Source: Alphaproteobacteria bacterium
GTDB lineage: Bacteria; Pseudomonadota; Alphaproteobacteria; WRAU01; Hepatincolaceae
Assembly (NCBI GenBank): GCA_009780035.1
Contig: WRAU01000002.1
Span: 62,001 to 126,000, forward strand
Length of the DNA stretch: 64,000 nucleotides
Direction: 5' to 3'
Positions 43,350 through 52,649 of the stretch are shown one piece after another (position 1 is the stretch's first letter; the number at the start of each line of letters is the position of its first letter). The translations under genes were made by a program, and so were the position numbers. The notes beneath the pieces were generated by a model. That model did no database searches. It was given only the letters and a program-made list of their open reading frames with translations, and was not told where the DNA came from.

Positions 43350-43409
43350 ATATCTTATTAAAATTATTTGATAATCTTTATAAATTAATGCAATTAGAGA
43401 TTAACTAAA

Positions 43410-44384
43410 ATGTTGCAAGATAGTTTTGGAAGAAATTTTAAATACTTAAGATTATCTCTAACTAGAAGATGCAATTTCCAGTGCAATTACTGCTTGCCGC
43501 AGGGTTATGATAAATCTAATATTAAGGAAGAACTAAATCTTACGGAGTTCATTAACTTGGCTAAGGCTTTTGCCGAGATGGGGGTTGAAAAAATTCGCTT
43601 GACAGGCGGTGAACCAACCCTGCGGAAAGATTTTTTTGCAATAGTCGATAATTTATCAAAAATAGAAGGAATGCAGCTAGCCCTTACTACCAATGGTTTT
43701 AAACTAAAAGAAAATGCTGAAAAATACCTTGCTGCCGGCATTAAAAATATTAATATCTCTATTGACAGCCTATCCGCAGATACTTTCAAATCTATTACAA
43801 AAACTAATCTTCTTCCTAATATTTTAGAGGGGTTAGATAAATGTTTGGGTCTGCCTTTCAATAAAGTAAAAGTCAATGTGGTGCTATTGAAAAACTTTAA
43901 CTTCAATATGATAGAAAAATACTTGGAGTTTGTTAAAAGTTCGCCGCTGGATATTCGTTTTATTGAGCTAATGCCAACTAAAGACAATCAAGATTTTTAT
44001 AAATCTGAATATGTTTCCTCCCAAGCCTTAAAAGACTATCTGGAAAAAAATGGCTGGGTTCTAGCTGGCAAAAGTGCTACTGATGGTCCTGCTAATAATT
44101 TTTATAATAAAAATTATCTCGGCAGAATTGGGATAATCAATCCTTACAGCAGTGTTTTTTGCGATAATTGCAACCGTCTGCGAGTGGATTCCTATGGTGA
44201 ATTAGTTTTATGTTTATTAAACTTCGGCAAGTATTCCTTACGGGAATATTTAAGCCATACTAATCAAAAAGAAGATTTAAAATTGGCAATTATAAAAGCA
44301 TTAAACATTAAGCCTGAGAAAAATTTACTGAATATTGACAAAAATTTAATTGCTAATAGCAACTTTTCACAAATTGGAGGGTAG
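43410..44384 (+). CDS. moaA: GTP 3',8-cyclase MoaA
   Basis: This radical SAM enzyme starts Moco synthesis from GTP. The N-terminal cluster is in RRCNFQCNYC (about residues 20-29) and the second cluster in FCDNCNRLRVDSYGELVLC (about 250-268). The C-terminal Gly-Gly (QIGG) needed for activity is present. The length of 324 is typical. moeA starts 3 bases after its stop. Confidence 0.97.
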   Translation: MLQDSFGRNFKYLRLSLTRRCNFQCNYCLPQGYDKSNIKEELNLTEFINLAKAFAEMGVEKIRLTGGEPTLRKDFFAIVDNLSKIEGMQLALTTNGFKLKENAEKYLAAGIKNINISIDSLSADTFKSITKTNLLPNILEGLDKCLGLPFNKVKVNVVLLKNFNFNMIEKYLEFVKSSPLDIRFIELMPTKDNQDFYKSEYVSSQALKDYLEKNGWVLAGKSATDGPANNFYNKNYLGRIGIINPYSSVFCDNCNRLRVDSYGELVLCLLNFGKYSLREYLSHTNQKEDLKLAIIKALNIKPEKNLLNIDKNLIANSNFSQIGG

Positions 44385-44387
44385 GCT

Positions 44388-45599
44388 ATGAATAAATTAA
44401 CCTCTTTTGTTGAAGCAATTGCCATTATTAAAGCAAATACTTTAACAATGCAGACAGAGATTATTCCTTTAGAGGAATCTATAGATAGAATTTTAGCAGA
44501 AGATGCAATTGCTGCAATTGCTAACCCGGCATTTAATAATTCTGCGGTTGATGGCATAGGCATTACTAAGCAGACTCTTAATAATCTTCAAAAAAACAAT
44601 ACTCCGCTGAAAATTAAAAAAACTATTTTAGCAGGAGATATTCTTGATAATACTTCTTTGCTAGAAAATGAATGCTATCATATTATGACTGGCAGCCCAG
44701 TTCCGCCATCTATCAGCACTATATTTTTAATTGAAGATACGGCTACAGTTGGTGAAGAGGTTTTTATAAATGCTCCGCTTGCTGATAATCAAAATATTCG
44801 TGTAAAAGGTGAAGATTTTAAGGCAGGGGAGACTCTGGTAAAAAAATTTACGCGTTTGAAATTTAATCATATCAGCTTGCTTGCAGCAAGCGGGATTGCA
44901 AATGTAAGTGTATTTAAAAAACCTCGCGCTGCCTTTTTTACCAGCGGTAAAGAAACTGTAGAGGTTGGGCAAAAGCTCCTCGATGGGCAAATTTATAATT
45001 CTAATATTCTTACCATGAGAGTATTTTTAGAAAATTTAGGATTTGAGGCATTTGTTCTTAAAAATGTATCTGATAGCATAGAAGAACTTCAAGAAAACAT
45101 TGCAGAAGCTCAAAGTTTAGGAGTTGATATTATTATAAGCAGCGGGGCTGTTTCAATGGGAGTTGAAGATATTATCAAGCACTATCTTTTAAAAAATACG
45201 CGGGTGTTATACAACGGATTGAAAATTCGTCCTGGCAAGCCTAATATGCTGGCGCTGCTTGAAAATAATATGCTTTATTTTGCGTTGCCCGGCAATCCAG
45301 TATCAACTGCCGCTGCCTTATATTTTTTAGTGCAGGCATATTATAATTTTGCTAATGAAATTTCTTTTGATGGTAGTATGGCGCATATTGATAGTGATTA
45401 TAATAAAAAAAAGGATTTTACTTTTTTTCTTAGGGGAAAGTCTTATTTAGAAAACAGCAGGTTAAAAGTAAAAATATTAGAAAAACAAGGATCGCATATA
45501 CTCTCTAGTTTAGCAGAAGCCAACTGTTTTGTTAGAGTAAGCGAAACTGATAACTATATTTTAAAAAACTCTCTATGTGAAATTTATGAAATCAAATAA
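44388..45599 (+). CDS. moeA: Molybdopterin molybdenumtransferase MoeA
   Basis: This enzyme inserts molybdate into adenylated molybdopterin. The 403 residues show NSAVDGIGI near residue 45 (usually SAMDGYA or SAVDGYA), the IMTGSPVPPS block near 100, GAVSMGVEDIIK near 248 and KIRPGKPNMLALL then ALPGNPVSTAAALYF near 280-310. All signature regions are intact. It overlaps the start of mobA by 14 bases. Confidence 0.95.
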   Translation: MNKLTSFVEAIAIIKANTLTMQTEIIPLEESIDRILAEDAIAAIANPAFNNSAVDGIGITKQTLNNLQKNNTPLKIKKTILAGDILDNTSLLENECYHIMTGSPVPPSISTIFLIEDTATVGEEVFINAPLADNQNIRVKGEDFKAGETLVKKFTRLKFNHISLLAASGIANVSVFKKPRAAFFTSGKETVEVGQKLLDGQIYNSNILTMRVFLENLGFEAFVLKNVSDSIEELQENIAEAQSLGVDIIISSGAVSMGVEDIIKHYLLKNTRVLYNGLKIRPGKPNMLALLENNMLYFALPGNPVSTAAALYFLVQAYYNFANEISFDGSMAHIDSDYNKKKDFTFFLRGKSYLENSRLKVKILEKQGSHILSSLAEANCFVRVSETDNYILKNSLCEIYEIK

Positions 45600-46164
45600 A
45601 ATATCAATGGCAGGAGTTGTTATCGCCGGCGGGCTGTCATCACGAATGCAGCAGGATAAAAAATTTTTGCAGTATCAAAATAAAACTTTTTTAGATATTG
45701 CCATAGATAATTTAAAACCGCTTTGCCAGAGTGTTTTTTTAAGTTTAGCTTCATCTGCAGAATTTAGTGCCTCAATCAACATTATAGAAGATGAATTTAA
45801 AAATATGGGACCTATTGCCGGAATTTTTTCTTGCTTGAATTATAAAATTCAAGAAGATTACATTTTATTTCTTCCTGTGGATATGCCGCTTTTAACGCCG
45901 CAGATTCTTAAAAATTTAATTGCTAATATTAAGAATAAGAAGAGTAATGGCATAAATTATGAAAACCATGTTTTTCCCTTTATTATTAAAAATTCTCAAG
46001 AGGTGCTGCATATTCTGCAAAATTTAATCAACAAGAACAGCTATTCCATAAAAAATTTTCTAGCTGCAGTTAATAGTATAAGTTTACCAATTGCCGAGGA
46101 AGATAAAAAACATTTGCAGAATATAAATTATTACGAACAATTTTTAGGATTACCTAATGCGTGA
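45586..46164 (+). CDS. mobA: Molybdenum cofactor guanylyltransferase MobA
   Basis: This enzyme attaches GMP to make the guanine dinucleotide form used by NarG. The N-terminal GVVIAGGLSSRMQQDKKFL loop and LPVDMPLLTP near residue 88 are typical. The ATG at 45586 is used; GTG 45577 and ATG 45607 are in frame alternatives. The length of about 192 is normal. It overlaps moeA upstream and moeB downstream, so the four plus-strand genes are one operon. Confidence 0.92.
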   Translation: MKSNKISMAGVVIAGGLSSRMQQDKKFLQYQNKTFLDIAIDNLKPLCQSVFLSLASSAEFSASINIIEDEFKNMGPIAGIFSCLNYKIQEDYILFLPVDMPLLTPQILKNLIANIKNKKSNGINYENHVFPFIIKNSQEVLHILQNLINKNSYSIKNFLAAVNSISLPIAEEDKKHLQNINYYEQFLGLPNA

Positions 46165-46906
46165 ACAAGAACTAGAAAGATACTCTCGGCATCTTAAACT
46201 TGATGGCTTTAATGAAAAATCACAATTAACTCTTAAAAATTCTTCCGTGCTAGTAATTGGCGCCGGCGGATTAGGCAGCCCATGCTTAATTTATTTAGCC
46301 TCCGTAGGAATTGGCACTATTGGGATTATAGACTTTGACACAGTTAGCTTGTCTAATTTACAGCGGCAGGTTATTCATACTGAATCAAACATAGGTAAAA
46401 ATAAAGCCGAAAGCGCAGCCGAATTTCTGCAGCAAATAAATTCTGATATTAAAGTAAATACTTATAACGGGTCAATTATTGATGAAAAATATCAAGATTT
46501 AATTAAACAGTATGATATTATTGCCCTATGCGTAGATGATTTAAATACTCGCTATTGTGTAAATGAACTATGTTTAAAGTATAGTAAAACTTATATTTCA
46601 AGCGCAGTTGTAGGGTATTCTGGATTTATTACTACTTTTAGTTCGCACAAAACAAATAGTCCTTGCTATGAATGCTTGCAGCCAAAGGTCAAAGAAAACC
46701 TTATTAAAAAAGCTGCCGATATTGGAGTGTTTGCTCCTTTGGTAGGAATACTAGGAACTTGGCAGGCAAGTGAGATTATTAAAGAACTGCTTAATTTAGG
46801 AAATTCTATGGTTGGCAGTCTAAAAACTATTTCCATATTAGATAATAATATAGAAAATATTAAATTAAATAAACGACCTAACTGTCCTGCCTGTTCTAAA
46901 AATTGA
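46157..46906 (+). CDS. moeB: Molybdopterin-synthase adenylyltransferase MoeB
   Basis: This E1-like enzyme adenylates the MoaD C-terminus. The 249-residue protein has RYSRHLKLDGF at the start, the nucleotide loop VIGAGGLGSPCLIYLASVG near residues 32-50, and DFDTVSLSNLQRQVIH near 57-72. Two zinc CxxC pairs are seen (CYEC near 172 and CPAC at the end). A ThiF role is possible, but the place directly after mobA favours MoeB. Confidence 0.93.
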   Translation: MREQELERYSRHLKLDGFNEKSQLTLKNSSVLVIGAGGLGSPCLIYLASVGIGTIGIIDFDTVSLSNLQRQVIHTESNIGKNKAESAAEFLQQINSDIKVNTYNGSIIDEKYQDLIKQYDIIALCVDDLNTRYCVNELCLKYSKTYISSAVVGYSGFITTFSSHKTNSPCYECLQPKVKENLIKKAADIGVFAPLVGILGTWQASEIIKELLNLGNSMVGSLKTISILDNNIENIKLNKRPNCPACSKN

Positions 46907-46907
46907 T

Positions 46908-46951
46908 ATGTTTCACGGCATACATAAAAAGTATTGGTTGGTGTGAAACAT
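46908..46951 (+). repeat. Inverted GTGAAACAT pair after moeB
   Basis: ATGTTTCAC (46908-46916) and GTGAAACAT (46943-46951) are exact reverse complements, with ATAC/GTAT inside as further pairing. No T-run follows. The half sites equal the halves of the ParB site parS, but are 26 bases apart. Confidence 0.6.
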
Positions 46952-47080
46952 TTAAAGATGAATATCCCCTATTTAACAAAAACTAATAAAACAAAAGGTT
47001 TGCAGATAGTATTGATGGAAGAGGGGAGTATGTGTGAGGAAAAGAGTTATACATTTCTTATTATTTATTTGATAATACCT

Positions 47081-49168
47081 TTATCCGCTTTTTAAATAAT
47101 CTTGATTCTTAGATTTATCAAAAACTTTCAATAGACGGTTGATTTTTCTGGAATAACTTTCCTCATTTTTATTCATTTTATCAAACAAGAATTTTGCATA
47201 TTGCAAGGCAAGGCTCATATAATTGGTGTGGACTTCTAAATTAACAATACAAAAACTCATGCCGCCGCTTTGATGAATTCCTAAAATATCGCCGAATCCG
47301 CGAATTTCCATATCTTTTTCAGCAATGTAAAAGCCGTCGTCGCTTTCTTTCAATATGCGCAGTCTTTTTTTTGCAGTAATTGAGATTTCAGCAGGGTAAA
47401 GCAGAATACAAATTCCTGTTTCACCGCCGCGTCCAACGCGTCCCCGCAGCTGATGCAGCTGTGCCAGCCCAAAATTATGAGCGTCTTCTATAATAATTAT
47501 GTTAGATTCCGGTATATCAATGCCAACCTCAATAACTGTAGTTGCTACAAGAATTGCTCCGCTTGGATAATCTTTAAATTTAGCCAGCACTTTATCTTTT
47601 TCTTCCGCAGACATTCTGCCGTGCACTAAAAAAATTTGCCCTTGTGCAGCATATTCTATAAGTTCCTTAGATAAATAATCATATCTTTGCACAGATGATG
47701 TCAGCTCTACTTTATCGGATTCTTCAATTAAAGGGCATACCCAAAATATTTTTTCACCCTGTGATAATGCCCGTTTAAGTCCAGAAATCAGCTCTGCCAT
47801 GCGGGCTTTGCTAATAAGATTGGTTTGAGTGGTTTTTCTATTTTTTGGCTTTTCTTTAATATCTAAATATTTTATATCGCCATATAAAGAAAGGGCTAAA
47901 GTTCTTGGAATTGGCGTTGCCGTAGTTAAAAGCAGATTAGGGTTATTGCCTTTATTCAGTAATTTTAAACGCTGATCTACGCCAAAGCGGTGCTGCTCGT
48001 CTATAATTACCAGTCCTAAATTTTTGAAAGATACAGCATCTTGAAATAAACTATGTGTGCCAATTACAATATTAATTGTGCCGGCTGCCAATCCATAAAG
48101 AATATCTTTTTTTACTGATAGTTTCTCTTTGCCTTTCAACAGGGCAACTTTAATTTCTAAAGAGTTTGCGTAGTCTAAAAAATTTTTATAATGCTGCGAG
48201 GCAAGAATTTCTGTGGGTGCCATTAAAGCCGCCTGATAGCCGCTTTCTACCGCCATTGCTGCTGCCATAAAGCATACTATGGTTTTGCCGCTGCCTACAT
48301 CGCCCTGCAATAAAATTGTTGATTGGCTGTCTGCCGCAAATTCTTTTTTAATGCTGACAATAGCATTTTTTTGATCGCCTGTTAAGGTAAATGGAATTTT
48401 TTCTTCTAAAATGCTGGTTAATTTTCCTGTGGTTTTATACTCCAAACCTTTTTTGATGTTGGCGGTATTACGAAAAATCATGAGATTTAAATGATACGCC
48501 ACCATTTCATCAATTGCCAGGCGGGTAATGTTTTTATTATTGGGATCAATATCTGCTAAAGATTTAGGGTTGTGAATATTGGCAAGCGCTTCCTTAAAAT
48601 TTGGGAAGGCGTTATCGCTTAGAAATTTTGCATCCAGCCATTCAGGAATTTCACAGCTATTGAGAATTTTTAAAGCCTGTTTAATAAAGCCGGCAAATTT
48701 CATTGAGGTAATATCTTGATGCTGCCGATAAACACATTCAATAGGATTAATTTCTGCCTTAGCAGAAAGAATCTGCGGGTGATTGAAACTGGGAACTCCA
48801 TTATAAATTTCTGGAATCCCCGCAATTAACACGGTATTATCTATGGGCAGATATTTTTCTAAAAAACCCTTAAATATTTTAAAAAAAGTTAAATGGATAA
48901 TGCCGCCCTTGCTATCGCTGCATATTACCACAGTCCTGCGGGGTGTTTTTTGGTAAGACAGAACTTTTACATCTATAACGCAATGCTCTTTAATTTTTAA
49001 TTCAACAGCATTTTTGCAGAAATTTCTTATAATTATGTTTGATGGAAAGTAAAAAAGCAGGTCTATAACCCGATTAATCCCTAAATCTTGGAGTTTTTTA
49101 TTAGTTTTTTCAGCTATATTTTCTAAAGTGTTTACATTAGCTACTAAATCTAATAAACTTGATTGCAT
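47081..49168 (-). CDS. recG: ATP-dependent DNA helicase RecG
   Basis: This helicase remodels stalled replication forks and branched DNA. The 695-residue protein has an N-terminal wedge/OB region, then Walker A LLQGDVGSGKT (about residues 285-295), Walker B VIIDEQHRFG, TATPIPRT, and the C-terminal QLRGRVGRGGETG (motif VI). The ATG at 49168 faces mfd, 24 bases away, so the two repair genes are divergent. Confidence 0.96.
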   Translation of the reverse strand: MQSSLLDLVANVNTLENIAEKTNKKLQDLGINRVIDLLFYFPSNIIIRNFCKNAVELKIKEHCVIDVKVLSYQKTPRRTVVICSDSKGGIIHLTFFKIFKGFLEKYLPIDNTVLIAGIPEIYNGVPSFNHPQILSAKAEINPIECVYRQHQDITSMKFAGFIKQALKILNSCEIPEWLDAKFLSDNAFPNFKEALANIHNPKSLADIDPNNKNITRLAIDEMVAYHLNLMIFRNTANIKKGLEYKTTGKLTSILEEKIPFTLTGDQKNAIVSIKKEFAADSQSTILLQGDVGSGKTIVCFMAAAMAVESGYQAALMAPTEILASQHYKNFLDYANSLEIKVALLKGKEKLSVKKDILYGLAAGTINIVIGTHSLFQDAVSFKNLGLVIIDEQHRFGVDQRLKLLNKGNNPNLLLTTATPIPRTLALSLYGDIKYLDIKEKPKNRKTTQTNLISKARMAELISGLKRALSQGEKIFWVCPLIEESDKVELTSSVQRYDYLSKELIEYAAQGQIFLVHGRMSAEEKDKVLAKFKDYPSGAILVATTVIEVGIDIPESNIIIIEDAHNFGLAQLHQLRGRVGRGGETGICILLYPAEISITAKKRLRILKESDDGFYIAEKDMEIRGFGDILGIHQSGGMSFCIVNLEVHTNYMSLALQYAKFLFDKMNKNEESYSRKINRLLKVFDKSKNQDYLKSG

Positions 49169-49192
49169 GAATTTTTTGGTCGATTTACTTTT

Positions 49193-52100
49193 ATGATTAA
49201 TAATATACTAGAATTAAACAATATTTTAAAGAATAATACAAACTATAAATTATCTAATTTAACAAAAGATTTTACGAAATTTTTGCTGTTAGATATTATA
49301 GAGAACTCTTCTAAATCGGCGCTGGTGGTTGTAGCTAACGACAGTGAGGCGCAAAGTTTTTGTGATTTTTTTACAAGTTTTGGATTAAAAGCAAATTTAT
49401 TTCCTAGCCTGCCAAACCAGTATTCTCATATCAGCCCGCCGAAATCTTTAATGACTAAGCGCATAGATGCTTGCAGCAATATTTATTTTGGCGGTAAAAA
49501 TGTTGTAATTACCAGCACAGCCGCAATTATTCAAAAAACTTTGCATAGCAAATATTTAGCCAATAATTTCTTTACTGTTAAAAAAGGCTCTGTCCAGAAA
49601 ATAGAAACCTTAGTTAATTTTCTTGCGGCACAGGGCTATAAAAAAGTTTCGCTAGTAGCAGGTGATGGTGAATTTGCTTTGCGCGGAGATATTATAGATA
49701 TTTATCTGCCGCAGTGGGGAGCAGTGCGCATAGATTTTTTTGACGAGGCAGTTGAAAAGATCCGTCTTTTTGATGTCTTATCGCAAAAATCTTTTCAAGA
49801 GGTAGAATCGGTAAGCGTTAAGCCCGCTAGTGAAATTATATTAAGCGAAGAAACTATCCATAATTTTAAAACCAACTATCAAAAGATTTTCGGCGATGGC
49901 AAGAACGAAATTTTTGAGCTGCTTGATAAAAGAATTTTACCGAAAGCAATTGAAAACTATTTGCCGCTTTTTTATATGGAAACAGCTAGTATTTTAGATT
50001 ACATGGCGGATTCTAACATTTTTGTTTTTGATGGCTTTGAAGAAACAGTAAAAGAATCTATTAATTTATATACGGAAGAATACGATTATTTGGTTGATTC
50101 TAAGAATCTTTTTAAGAACAGTGAGGATATTTTACCTCCTCGGGAATTAATTTTAGATATAAATGAAGTAAATACAAAGCTCAGCAATAATAAAATATTT
50201 TATTTAAGCAGCCTTAAAAAAGAAGAAGAGGCGGGGTTTTATAACTTTGATGCCAAGTCGGTTTATCCTTTATGGAGCGTGTATAAGAATCAAGAAAAAT
50301 CTCCGCTGGCTGCTTTAGAAAAATTTATTAAAGATAACCTTGATAAAAAATTCTTTATTTTTACTTTTGAGGAATCTTTTGCAGAAAATATCAAAATTTT
50401 ATTAGGTGATTCTTGTAAAAATATAGTTTTTATTAATAATTCTAATATTACAGAAGGCTTTATTTTTGAAGATAAAATTATTATCAGCCAAAGTGAAATT
50501 ACCGGCATTAAGAAAACTTTTTCATCTAAATCTAAAAAGTCGCAGAATAAAATTTTGCAGCAGCTATCGTCTATAGATATTGGCGATATTGTGATTCATG
50601 TTAAACATGGCTTTGGTGAGTATCGAGGTATTCATACTTTGAATGTCAACGGAGCAGAGCATGATTTTTTAGAAATTATATATCGCGGCAATGAAAAACT
50701 TTTTGTCCCTGTAGAAAATATAGATACTATCACGCGGCATTCGGCGAATAATGAAAATATTATTTTAGACCGGCTTGGCAGCAGCAGCTTTGAGAAAAAA
50801 AGTGCAAAAATTAAAGAAAAAATTAAGGATATTGCCTATGATTTAATTCAAATAGCGGCTTTAAGAGGCACAAAAAAGGCTCCAGCTTTAGATTTTAACC
50901 AGGAAGATTATGATAATTTTCTAAAAGGCTTTCCTTATGTGGAAACAGAAGACCAGCTTAATGCTATTAATGATGTTTTTGCCGATTTAGCTAGCGGTAT
51001 TCCTACGGATAGGCTAATTTGCGGCGATGTAGGTTTCGGTAAAACTGAAGTTATTCTGCGGGCAGCTTTTTTAATGGCGAACTCCGGCTATCAGGTGGCA
51101 GTAGTTGCTCCTACAACTTTATTATGCAATCAACATTATAATAATTTTACAACGAGATTTCAAAACTTCCCAATTCGCATAGAGCAGCTTTCAAGATTTA
51201 CTCCTTTGAGTCAAAGAAAGAAAATTAAAGAATCTTTATCTAAGGGAGAGGTGGATATTATTATCGGCACGCACTCACTTTTAGCAAAGGACATTAAATA
51301 TAAAAATCTAGCATTGGTAATTGTAGATGAAGAGCAAAGTTTCGGCGTAGTTCATAAAGAAAAACTTAAAACTTTTAAAGAAGAAGCTCATATATTAACC
51401 CTTAGTGCAACGCCAATTCCTAGAACAATTCAATTGGCTTTTAAAGGAATTAAAGAGTTAAGCATTATTTCAACGCCTCCTGTAGATAAGCTGCCGATTA
51501 TTACTTATATTTTACCTACAGACTATCTGCAGATAAAAAAAGCAATTTTAAAAGAAAAGGAAAGAGGCGGGCAGGTGTATTTTGTTTGCCCTAGAATCAG
51601 CGATATAGGTGATGTTGTGGCTCACTTAGATAATTTGGATATGAATATTAGCTATACAGTTGCCCACGGGCAAATGCCGACCGATGAGCTGGAACAAAAC
51701 ATGATTGATTTTAAAGATAAAAAATACGATGTTCTAGTTTCTACTAATATTATTGAATCCGGTATAGATTTACACAATGTTAATACTATAATTGTTTTAA
51801 ATTCAGATATGATGGGCTTAGCACAGCTGTATCAGCTGCGGGGCAGAGTTGGGCGCGGAGTTAATCAGGCTTATGCTTATTTGCTGTATAATAATCATAA
51901 AAACTTAAGTGAAAAGGCAGAAAAAAGACTGCAAGTGCTGCAGAATCTTGATTATTTAGGGGCAAGTTTTTCTTTGGCAAGCTACGATTTAGATATGCGG
52001 GGGGCCGGCAATCTGCTGGGCGAAGAACAAAGCGGGCATATTAAAGAAATCGGTGAGGAGCTGTATCAAAAACTTTTAGAACAGGAAATTAAACACCTTA

Positions 52101-52582
52101 AATCTAACAAGGGAGAAGATGTTGAGTATTATAATTTTTCGCCGAATATCAGCTTGAATATTCCTGTATTTATTCCTAAAAAATATATTCCCGATATGGA
52201 AACCACTATGGAAATATATCAAAGAATCGGTAGAATAGCTGCGCTTGAAGAAATAGGAGAAGTTAAAGAAGATTTGCTGGATAGATTCGGTAATTTGCCG
52301 CAGCAGGTGGAAAATTTATTTATATCTATTGAATTAAAAATTGCAGCTAAATCTGCCTTAATAGAAAAAATTAATTTTGGCAGCCGTGGAGTATTGCTTA
52401 GTTTTTATCAGCAGAATTTTCCTAATGTATCTGGGCTGTTAGACTATATTCAACTGCAGAAAGATGTGCTGAGCCTAAAACCAGAGGGTTCAATATTTAT
52501 AAACACAAGCAGCCTTGAAGTTGATAAGCAGATTAAATTAACGCTTAAAACTATTGCAGATATTAAAAATTTGTTAAATTAA
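49193..52582 (+). CDS. mfd: Transcription-repair coupling factor Mfd
   Basis: This DNA translocase displaces stalled RNA polymerase and recruits UvrA. The UvrB-like N-terminal part is followed by the RNA-polymerase-interacting domain (IGDIVIHVKHGFGEYRG, near residue 465). The RecG-like motor comes next, with GDVGFGKTE, VDEEQSFGV, LSATPIPRT and QLRGRVGRG, and then the C-terminal TRCF domain. The start ATG 49193 gives 1129 residues; a TTG at 49163 overlaps the recG start and is less likely. Neither has a clear ribosome binding site. Confidence 0.95.
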   Translation: MINNILELNNILKNNTNYKLSNLTKDFTKFLLLDIIENSSKSALVVVANDSEAQSFCDFFTSFGLKANLFPSLPNQYSHISPPKSLMTKRIDACSNIYFGGKNVVITSTAAIIQKTLHSKYLANNFFTVKKGSVQKIETLVNFLAAQGYKKVSLVAGDGEFALRGDIIDIYLPQWGAVRIDFFDEAVEKIRLFDVLSQKSFQEVESVSVKPASEIILSEETIHNFKTNYQKIFGDGKNEIFELLDKRILPKAIENYLPLFYMETASILDYMADSNIFVFDGFEETVKESINLYTEEYDYLVDSKNLFKNSEDILPPRELILDINEVNTKLSNNKIFYLSSLKKEEEAGFYNFDAKSVYPLWSVYKNQEKSPLAALEKFIKDNLDKKFFIFTFEESFAENIKILLGDSCKNIVFINNSNITEGFIFEDKIIISQSEITGIKKTFSSKSKKSQNKILQQLSSIDIGDIVIHVKHGFGEYRGIHTLNVNGAEHDFLEIIYRGNEKLFVPVENIDTITRHSANNENIILDRLGSSSFEKKSAKIKEKIKDIAYDLIQIAALRGTKKAPALDFNQEDYDNFLKGFPYVETEDQLNAINDVFADLASGIPTDRLICGDVGFGKTEVILRAAFLMANSGYQVAVVAPTTLLCNQHYNNFTTRFQNFPIRIEQLSRFTPLSQRKKIKESLSKGEVDIIIGTHSLLAKDIKYKNLALVIVDEEQSFGVVHKEKLKTFKEEAHILTLSATPIPRTIQLAFKGIKELSIISTPPVDKLPIITYILPTDYLQIKKAILKEKERGGQVYFVCPRISDIGDVVAHLDNLDMNISYTVAHGQMPTDELEQNMIDFKDKKYDVLVSTNIIESGIDLHNVNTIIVLNSDMMGLAQLYQLRGRVGRGVNQAYAYLLYNNHKNLSEKAEKRLQVLQNLDYLGASFSLASYDLDMRGAGNLLGEEQSGHIKEIGEELYQKLLEQEIKHLKSNKGEDVEYYNFSPNISLNIPVFIPKKYIPDMETTMEIYQRIGRIAALEEIGEVKEDLLDRFGNLPQQVENLFISIELKIAAKSALIEKINFGSRGVLLSFYQQNFPNVSGLLDYIQLQKDVLSLKPEGSIFINTSSLEVDKQIKLTLKTIADIKNLLN

Positions 52583-52649
52583 AAAATTGCAATTTGTTTT
52601 TATCTTTTGTATTATTTTTAAATATGTTTAATAGGAAGAGGAACTTAAA

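Noticed and set aside
43289-43409. Molybdenum cofactor riboswitch upstream of moaA
   Set aside because: The gap is 121 bases, very AT-rich, and shows only the FNR box; I see none of the conserved GC-rich stems of that riboswitch.
46908-46951. A true parS centromere site
   Set aside because: The halves are 26 bases apart, whereas parS is a continuous 16-base palindrome; parA/parB are not in the window.
49163-49192. TTG start of mfd at 49163
   Set aside because: It would overlap the recG start on the other strand and adds residues not typical of Mfd; ATG 49193 is preferred.
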